Below the pieces are notes generated by a model. That model did no database searches. It was given only the letters and a program-made list of their open reading frames with translations, and had not been told where the DNA came from. From assembly GCF_026341275.1 (NCBI RefSeq), contig NZ_JAIFZO010000002.1, positions 2,209,264-2,273,263 of the forward strand: DNA of 64,000 nucleotides. Reading direction: 5' to 3'. Made by a program: the position numbers and the translations under genes. The DNA comes from Streptomyces ortus. Lineage in GTDB: Bacteria; Actinomycetota; Actinomycetes; Streptomycetales; Streptomycetaceae. Within the stretch, counting starts at the first letter, position 1. Every line of letters starts with the position of its first letter. Below are positions 58,971-64,000 of the stretch, in pieces.

Positions 58971-60239
58971 ATGACGGGCCATGGGGAGGCCGCACGGTTC
59001 GCCGCTCGGTTGCGCGCACTGCGGGAACGAGCCGATTACAGCTACGAGGCACTCGCACAGAAGACCGGCATCAGCCGCTCCAGCCTTCATCGGTATTGCG
59101 CGGGCTTATCGGTCCCGCAGGACTACGGAGTGGTCCACCGCATTGCCACGGTCTGCGGGGCGACCCCGACGGAACTACGTGCACTGCACCGGCTCTGGGC
59201 CCTGTCCGACGCGGAACGGGCTCAACGGGTCCTGCCGGAGGACGCGGAGGACGCGGGGAACGCGGGGAATGCAGGGAATGAGGGGAATGCGGCGGGTGAG
59301 GGGGACGGAGGGGAGGCGTCGGCAGCGGAGACCTTGACGGCCTCCGTAGCCGAGGACCTGGAGACGGACGAAACGCACCGGCAGTCGGGAACCGACGGGA
59401 CACCTCGGGAACCTGAACCCGAAACCGATACCCATACCCATACCGATCTCCATACCGATTCCGATACCGATGGACCATGTCCCGAAGCGACGACCGACCG
59501 GAGACTCCCAGAGGGAGAACCGACCGTGCCGCCGGGACCCCCGACGGTGCGCGGGAAGGGTGGGCGGCGGGGCCGCCTGCGCACCGCCGTCATCGCCGCG
59601 ATCACCGTGGTCGCCCTCGGGATCGTGGTCTGGGGTGTGTCCACGCGCTCCTCCCAGACGAAGGCAGCCGAAGCGAACGCCGAGCGCGTGCTGTTCTCGG
59701 CCGCCTGTCCGCCCGTGCTCGCCCTGGGCCAGCAGGACGAGTGCGTGAAAGAGGCCCAGCGGCTGCTCCGACAGCGTGGCGCCGACATCGGTGTCGACGG
59801 CATCTTCGGTCCGGAGACACGGCTCCGGGTGACGGCCTTCCAGGTGTTCGCGGGCCTCACCCCGAACGGGGTCGTCGCCGACCCCACGAAGAAGGCCCTC
59901 TACGAGTCGAAGGCTCGCCTGGACACCTGGTCCCCGGAGAAGGTCCGGGGACGCATCCATGAGGTGTTCGCCGAGGCACCTGCCGACGCCGTCGCCATCG
60001 CCGACTGCCAGTCCTTCCTGGACCCCCTGTACATCCTGCCGAACACCGACGGCACCAGGAACTGGGGCTTGTTCCAGATCTCCGACCTCCGGCTGCAGGA
60101 ACTGGGCGGCACCCCGAGCGAGGCACTGGACCCCGAGTGGAACATCCAGGCCGCCAAGAAGCTGTGGAGCCGCGACCGCGACTTCCACCACTGGCAGTGC
60201 GCACGGGCCCTCCCGCAGGCGTCGCCGTCGCAGTCCTGA
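58971..60239 (+). CDS. transmembrane HTH regulator with peptidoglycan-binding and inactive lysozyme-like domains
   Basis: A 422-residue protein. Residues about 5-70 are an Xre-type HTH (LRALRERADYSYEALAQKTGISRSSLHRYCAGLSVPQ). Residues 85-200 are acidic, low-complexity repeats (AGNAGNAGNEGN, DTHTHTDLHTDSDTD). One membrane helix is at about 204-225, then a PG_binding_1 domain (CVKEAQRLLRQRGADIGVDGIFGPETRLRVTAFQV). The C-terminus is lysozyme-like (NWGLFQISDLRLQELGG), in which the catalytic Glu of C-E-S is Gln (ADCQSFLD). Leu46 uses TTA. It likely links wall state to transcription. Confidence 0.85.
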   Translation: MTGHGEAARFAARLRALRERADYSYEALAQKTGISRSSLHRYCAGLSVPQDYGVVHRIATVCGATPTELRALHRLWALSDAERAQRVLPEDAEDAGNAGNAGNEGNAAGEGDGGEASAAETLTASVAEDLETDETHRQSGTDGTPREPEPETDTHTHTDLHTDSDTDGPCPEATTDRRLPEGEPTVPPGPPTVRGKGGRRGRLRTAVIAAITVVALGIVVWGVSTRSSQTKAAEANAERVLFSAACPPVLALGQQDECVKEAQRLLRQRGADIGVDGIFGPETRLRVTAFQVFAGLTPNGVVADPTKKALYESKARLDTWSPEKVRGRIHEVFAEAPADAVAIADCQSFLDPLYILPNTDGTRNWGLFQISDLRLQELGGTPSEALDPEWNIQAAKKLWSRDRDFHHWQCARALPQASPSQS

Positions 60240-60246
60240 GCGACGC

Positions 60247-60284
60247 GTCGGCCGGTGGCAGGACAAGCACTGCCACCGGCCGAC
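60247..60284. terminator. bidirectional terminator
   Basis: Arms GTCGGCCGGTGGCAG (60247-60261) and CTGCCACCGGCCGAC (60270-60284) are perfectly complementary (15 bp) around an 8-nt loop, between two convergent genes. Confidence 0.88.
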
Positions 60285-60304
60285 TCGGGCTGAAACCCGG
60301 GACC

Positions 60305-60775
60305 TCAGTAGGTGGCCACGCACCAGTTGGCGAAGGTTTTGAACGCGGACTGGGTCCCGGGACCGGCGATCCCGTCGATGGAACCGGTGTAGCCCCAGCC
60401 GTTGTTCTTCAGGAAACGCTGCAGCGCACTGATCGTGCCGCTGCCGACGATTCCGTCGATCTCGCCGCGGTAGCCGTGGTGCGCGGCGAGGTGGCGCTGG
60501 AAGGCCTTCCAGCTGTTGGTGCCGAGTTCCCCGTCGATCGCGCCGTTGTACCCCCATTCCTTCTTCAGCCAGCGCTGGACGCCCTTGGCCTGGTTCGTGC
60601 TCAGACCGAGGTTCACCACCGCGAGCACGCCGACGTCCTGGGCACTGGCCGCAGGCTTCGAGGGCGCCGCGTCCGAGGCCGCGAAGCTGGTGCTCGCTGT
60701 CGCGAGGCTGCCGGCGGCGATGCCGACGATGGCGGTGACACTGACGAGTGCCCTGCTCACAACACGCGGTCGCAT
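60305..60775 (-). CDS. secreted peptidoglycan-binding protein with three repeats
   Basis: A 156-residue exported protein with a Sec-type signal (SRALVSVTAIVGIAAGSLATASTSFAA) and three consecutive repeats of about 40 residues: VQRWLKKEWGYNGAIDGELG, FQRHLAAHHGYRGEIDGIVG and LQRFLKNNGWGYTGSIDGIAGPGTQSAF. Each has the PG_binding_1 G-x-IDG turn. No enzyme domain. Start ATG 60775 follows GGGGAAAG. Convergent with the HTH sensor carrying the same type of domain, which suggests a joint role at the wall. Confidence 0.9.
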   Translation of the reverse strand: MRPRVVSRALVSVTAIVGIAAGSLATASTSFAASDAAPSKPAASAQDVGVLAVVNLGLSTNQAKGVQRWLKKEWGYNGAIDGELGTNSWKAFQRHLAAHHGYRGEIDGIVGSGTISALQRFLKNNGWGYTGSIDGIAGPGTQSAFKTFANWCVATY

Positions 60776-61214
60776 GTCTTTCCCCTTTGGTTCGTTGGAG
60801 CCACTGGTGTGCTGGTTCGTACCGCTGCTCCGTACCGCTGGTCCGTGTCGCGGTACGTCCGGTCCGGCACTGACGCCGAAGCCGGGCTCGAAGTTCGCAG
60901 AGCGCGCCGACACCCGGCAACGGAAACCCGTACCAGTGGGATGGCGGGACATCGTCAAGCCCATGACCTGGGCACTTAGCCGACGCGCTGGGACGGAGGT
61001 GGGACGCTGGACGCTGAGGGGGAGGAGGAAGGGGAGGAGGAAGCGGGTCGGCGGCACCGAGATCCGGAACGTACTCACCGGGCTGTTCGGCGACTCGAAC
61101 TGCCGGGCCCCTTCAGGGCTTCGACACCGCCATAGGGTTGCTCTCCGGCCCGCGGCGGCGACGTATCGCGCCTGACGAGTCGCTCACCGAAGGAGCCGAG
61201 CTCCGAAGGAGCCG

Positions 61215-61401
61215 AGCCGGACTGCGCCCGATGCAGGAGTTTTCGCTGGGCAGGGCTGCCACCTTCCCGGCCGTGCTGAAGGGCGGCGCGATCTGAGCAG
61301 GCGCACCCCGAAGCCCACGACGGCTTGGCGTATGCATTCCGTACTGGCTGGCGCCGGGACAACGGATCGTGCTGCTGACGGTCTTGCGCAAGACGAGGGG
61401 G
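61215..61401 (+). pseudogene. HigB/Gp49-like toxin remnant
   Basis: Frame at 61330 reads PYWLAPGQRIVLLTVLRKTRG, closely matching the C-terminal core of phage-derived Gp49/HigB-type RelE toxins (YWLAPGQRIVLLTVFRKT). The upstream HDGLAYAFR lies in a frame shifted by one base, and the C-terminus is lost. It is a broken fragment next to a transposase fragment. Confidence 0.55.
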
Positions 61402-61468
61402 CCTCCCCTGAGTGGTGGACACGCTGATACTGGACCTGCTTGATCCGGAGGAAGCGAGAAGACCGCCG

Positions 61469-61531
61469 ATGGCGATGAAGGACTGCTCGGGCGAGTTCAA
61501 GGCCGATGCTGTGGCCCTGTACGAGTCCACT
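61469..61531 (+). mobile_element. transposase (IS3-like OrfA) N-terminal fragment
   Basis: MAMKDCSGEFKADAVALYEST matches the first residues of IS3-family OrfA proteins common in streptomycetes (MAMKDYSDEFKADAVALYES). Only about 21 codons remain, with no terminal repeats visible. The insertion probably broke the HigB-like toxin gene. Confidence 0.6.
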
Positions 61532-61774
61532 CGGACACGTGCACGAGCCTGCTCCCCGAGGCGGAACTGGCGATCGCGGAGGCCGATTCCGACGACACGG
61601 AGGATCCCGACGCGGGGTCCGTGCCGGACGGTGCCGAATCCATTGGGCGATATCCGGGAGATCAACTCTCCGTCCACTCGCGCGCCGCTCACTCAAACGG
61701 CCCCGGACGAGTGGTCCGAGGCCGAACAGGGCGCCTCCCCGGAGAGGAAACCCCAGTTCAGCGGCGCAATACGC

Positions 61775-61818
61775 GGTGCCCCCGGCAGGATTCGAACCCG
61801 CGACACCCGCTTTAGGAG
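61775..61818 (-). repeat. attachment site: partial tRNA-Arg copy
   Basis: These 44 nt match 63236-63279 of the intact tRNA-Arg(CCU) gene with one mismatch (61799). The copy contains the 3' part, T-arm, variable loop and anticodon-loop side, and then diverges. It is the expected duplicated att half on the distal side of an element integrated in the tRNA 3' end. Confidence 0.88.
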
Positions 61819-61985
61819 CGAGGTTGGGTGACTTGACGGCTGACCTGCGGAAGGAGCACTCCAGCGGACGTGGGCCCCGTGGCCCGTTGGGGTCTGTCGC
61901 TCCCTGTGAGTCCCCGCTCGTTCCGGCACGGATGTGGCACGGGGACCATCTGATCCGTAGCTCCATGCAGGTCGGTCGGCGACGG

Positions 61986-62627
61986 TCAAACCGCCAGTTC
62001 AATCGCGATGGGCGCTGCGGAGTCGATATTGATCGTGGCCCCTTCGTCCTCCTGCGGGGCGTCAGAGGAAGCGTCGACGGGGAGTACGACCAGCCTCGTG
62101 TGTGGCCGAGGAAGCCGACCCAGGTCCAGGGGCGGATCGTGACGCAGGATGTCGACGACACGAACGAGCGTCTCGGGGATGCTGACGCTGCACGAGTCCC
62201 CACGGTTCAGGTGTTGAGGACTCGGCTCGGTGCGAAACAGCGTGTACGACCACTCCCGCGAGCCAGGGTCGACAGGGAAGGCCACTTGCCCGTTCCATCG
62301 GAACCGGGAGTGCGGATCGACCTGCTCCCAGGGCCACTCCACAGAGATGTAGGAGCCTCGAACATCGGCGACTCGCGCCCTCGCTGGGGAGCAACTCACC
62401 CTCAGTACATCGCCCACCTGGTAGGCCGGTCGGCTGACCTCGCGCTTCACCACGCTGTTCCCCACACGTCTGATCCGTGTCCGAAGGCTACCGCTGGTTG
62501 TTGCCTTCTTCTTGCCCTGGGACTTGTCGGGGATCTTGGGGGCCTGCGTTTTTGCAGCTCCGGGGCCAGACCATAGGGATCTACGGTGTCCGGCACGCAA
62601 GAGTGATGCACCAATGTGCTGGGCCAT
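61986..62627 (-). CDS. hypothetical protein inside the element remnant
   Basis: A 213-residue protein with balanced composition (for example SYISVEWPWEQVDPHSRFRWNGQVAFPVDPGSREWSYTLFRTE), likely a real gene with codon use less biased than its neighbours, which fits foreign DNA. No family recognised. The start is uncertain: ATG at 62627 overlaps the divergent fragment, and the true start may be internal, near 62500. Confidence 0.55.
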   Translation of the reverse strand: MAQHIGASLLRAGHRRSLWSGPGAAKTQAPKIPDKSQGKKKATTSGSLRTRIRRVGNSVVKREVSRPAYQVGDVLRVSCSPARARVADVRGSYISVEWPWEQVDPHSRFRWNGQVAFPVDPGSREWSYTLFRTEPSPQHLNRGDSCSVSIPETLVRVVDILRHDPPLDLGRLPRPHTRLVVLPVDASSDAPQEDEGATINIDSAAPIAIELAV

Positions 62628-63179
62628 GGTGCTGGTTCGTCATCGCCCTGGCCGCGTCCCTCGGGGCGAACATCGCCACCCCCGGACTGCTCGACCACGA
62701 CCTCGACCTCGACCACGACCACGTGCCGGCCTGGCTGCGCATCCTGGTCGCGGGCCGGCCCGCGCTCGCCTTCCTCGGCGGAACGCTCCTCGCGCACTCG
62801 GTGCCGAAAGCGGCGGAGGACGTGGGAGAGACCGCTGAAGACGACGCGGACCAGGAGGAGCGCGCCGAACCCGTCCCCGAACCGCCCACGCTACCGGCCG
62901 CAGATCCGGCGCCCGTGCCGACGGCCGCGCTCACTCCACCTGCTTCTGCTCCTGCCCCGGCGGTGTCCGTCCCGGCCGCCCTGATCGAGCACGCCCGCAA
63001 GGTCGCCGCCGAGCACCGCACCCGTATCGGAGGGGCCATCGACACTCCGACTCTGCGCGCTCGCCTCGGCGTCCCCGCGCCCATGGCCGCACGTCGTACA
63101 GGACACTCAGCGCGAGGCCATCAGCCACATGGACCGGCTGCTCAAGCGGCGGCCGGTTGCGGGTGACCGTCCTCGTTGA
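62606..63179 (+). pseudogene. fused remnants: AICE membrane/spread protein and integrase C-terminus
   Basis: The first part (62606 to about 63085) reads CWFVIALAASLGANIATPGLLDHDLDLDHDHVPAWLRILVAGRPALAFLGGTLLAH, a long Pro/Glu linker, and IEHARKVAAEHRTRIGGAIDTPTLRARLGVPAP. This is the pattern of DUF2637-like Spd proteins of actinomycete integrative elements. At about 63086 the frame changes to HVVQDTQREAISHMDRLLKRRP (to the stop at 63179), the C-terminal end of a tyrosine recombinase. A deletion joined the two. Confidence 0.68.
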
Positions 63180-63196
63180 TGTCAGAAGTGGATGTC

Positions 63197-63230
63197 AAAG
63201 GCCCCGGACCATGATCGGTCCGGGGCCTTT
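63197..63230. terminator. terminator at the 3' end of tRNA-Arg
   Basis: Arms AAAGGCCCCGGACC (63197-63210) and GGTCCGGGGCCTTT (63217-63230) pair perfectly around a 6-nt loop, with a T/A run on both sides. It can stop the tRNA transcript (minus strand) and the integrase-side reading (plus strand). Confidence 0.9.
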
Positions 63231-63234
63231 TGGC

Positions 63235-63310
63235 TGGTGCCCCCGGCAGGATTCGAACCTGCGACACCCGCTTTAGGAGAGCGGTGCTCTATCCCCTGAG
63301 CTACGAAGGC
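63235..63310 (-). tRNA. tRNA-Arg(CCU)
   Basis: The minus strand folds into a complete cloverleaf: acceptor GCCTTCG pairs with CGGGGGC, D-arm with GCTCAGGGGATAGAGC, anticodon stem CCGCT/AGCGG with loop CTCCTAA (anticodon CCU, Arg), and T-arm GCAGGTTCGAATCCTGC. The terminal CCA is encoded (63235-63237). It is the attachment target of the element to its left. Confidence 0.96.
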
Positions 63311-63507
63311 GGGGCTTGTGCGAGGCCTTGCGTGGGACTCGGTGATGAGTCGTGGCCAGGTCTCCCGGTCAAGCCCTGAGCGATCTGGATCGTTGCCGCG
63401 GTGGTGAGGTGCGGGGATCGCGCCACATGCCGCAGCGCCTGCCAGGGACGCTCGCACCACAGGGTACCGGATCGGGGTCCAGGCGGGCGGGTGAGGGGCC
63501 ACCCCCG

Positions 63508-64000
63508 TCACCGCCAGTCCGGTGCTCCCGAAGTGGAGGGGAACGCGTTCTCGATCTTTGTGCGGGTCTCTCGCATTACCGCGATCACCCTGGCCTCGTG
63601 GGACTCGCTGAGGCGGGCCACCGGGACCGAGCAGCTGATGGCGTCCGTGGCCGGGGAGTCGTAGCGCAGGGCGAAGCCGAAGCCCGCGATGCCCGGCACC
63701 GTCTCCTCGCGGTCGACGGAGTGGCCTCGGGCGCGTACCTCCGCGAGGTCCGTGAGCAGGGTGGCCCTGGTGGTGTGCGTGTTCTCGGTGAGGGCGGGCA
63801 ACGGGTCCTCGGGGAGCGGTAGTTCGGTGTCGGGGCGTTCCGCGAGGAGGGCTTTGCCCAGCGCGCCCGCGTGGGCCGGGATCCGGCGGCCGACCCTGCT
63901 GATGGTCCGCAGGTACTCATGGGACTCGCGGGTCGCGAGGTAGACGACGTCCGGGCCGTCGAGCCGGGCCAGGTGGATCGTCTCGCCCAGCGCGTCCGAG
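63508..64000 (-). CDS. IclR-family transcriptional regulator (partial, 5' end outside window)
   Basis: About 164 C-terminal residues are visible: the IclR effector domain with VVYLATRESHEYLRTISRVGRRIPAHAGALGKALLA, the DLAEVRARGHSVDREETVPGIAGFGFALRYDSPATDAISCSVPVARLS ligand-pocket segment and a Glu/Arg-rich end. The N-terminal winged helix lies past 64000. IclR regulators control catabolic genes, often divergently transcribed, which would lie outside the window. Ligand unknown. Confidence 0.9.
   Translation of the reverse strand, partial: SDALGETIHLARLDGPDVVYLATRESHEYLRTISRVGRRIPAHAGALGKALLAERPDTELPLPEDPLPALTENTHTTRATLLTDLAEVRARGHSVDREETVPGIAGFGFALRYDSPATDAISCSVPVARLSESHEARVIAVMRETRTKIENAFPSTSGAPDWR

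Larger units (their letters stand above)
61775..63279. mobile_element. remnant of an integrative element (AICE) bounded by 44-bp att repeats
   Basis: Between the partial tRNA copy at 61775 and the intact tRNA at 63235 lie about 1.4 kb of DNA with a hypothetical gene, a spread/transfer-protein fragment and the last codons of a tyrosine integrase directed to the tRNA. An intact AICE is usually 9-20 kb, so most was deleted, leaving both att ends. Confidence 0.78.

Overview
The window is high-GC actinobacterial chromosome, almost certainly from a Streptomyces. The signs are very strong third-position G/C bias, an afsR/afsS regulatory locus, Xre/DUF397 pairs, several F420-linked enzymes with a fused FO synthase (fbiC), a bldA-type TTA codon in a regulator, and the scar of an actinomycete integrative element at a tRNA-Arg gene. 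Most of it reads as ordinary chromosome. The 61.2-63.3 kb segment is clearly transferred DNA in decay.

Layout. 0-4 kb: a MacB/FtsX-type ABC exporter faces a histidine kinase/response regulator pair, followed by a block of intergenic repeats. 4.4-9.9 kb: a secreted serine hydrolase, then afsR, afsS and a small secreted peptide that carries the same DNxMP motif as AfsS. 10-18 kb: a catabolic-looking cluster (amidohydrolase, two luciferase-like monooxygenases, SDR, N-acyl-D-amino-acid-deacylase-like hydrolase, aldehyde dehydrogenase) with CTGACGnnnCGTCAG palindromes; a third copy lies between 38556 and 40281. 17.9-23.5 kb: a MazF pair, an aldo/keto reductase beside wrecked SDR and TetR genes, an Xre/DUF397 pair, a frameshifted anti-sigma-like ATPase and a possible new toxin-antitoxin pair.

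23.7-34.4 kb: a membrane Ser/Thr kinase, a CehA-type phosphoesterase, an F420-dependent oxidoreductase next to fbiC, a catalytically dead L,D-transpeptidase-like protein, an ECF41 sigma operon and an RsbW-like ATPase. 34.6-46.5 kb: a 1128-residue STAND ATPase-TPR protein, a sodium:solute symporter, an ADP-ribosylglycohydrolase, a second Xre/DUF397 set and a GPP34 protein. 46.7-60.8 kb: a D,D-carboxypeptidase with a huge disordered tail, a membrane protein, glutathione peroxidase, an ArsR/MFS divergent pair, PH-domain, VOC, FG-GAP and lipoprotein genes, then a transmembrane HTH regulator ending in an inactive lysozyme-like domain next to a secreted peptidoglycan-binding protein. 61-64 kb: toxin, transposase and integrase remnants, an element bounded by a 44-nt tRNA-Arg repeat, the intact tRNA-Arg(CCU), and an IclR regulator cut by the window edge.

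Shared themes are F420 chemistry (fbiC, three luciferase-like enzymes, one DDN-type protein), cell-wall sensing or remodelling, and secondary-metabolism control through AfsR/AfsS. All names rest on motifs and family memory; no database search was run.
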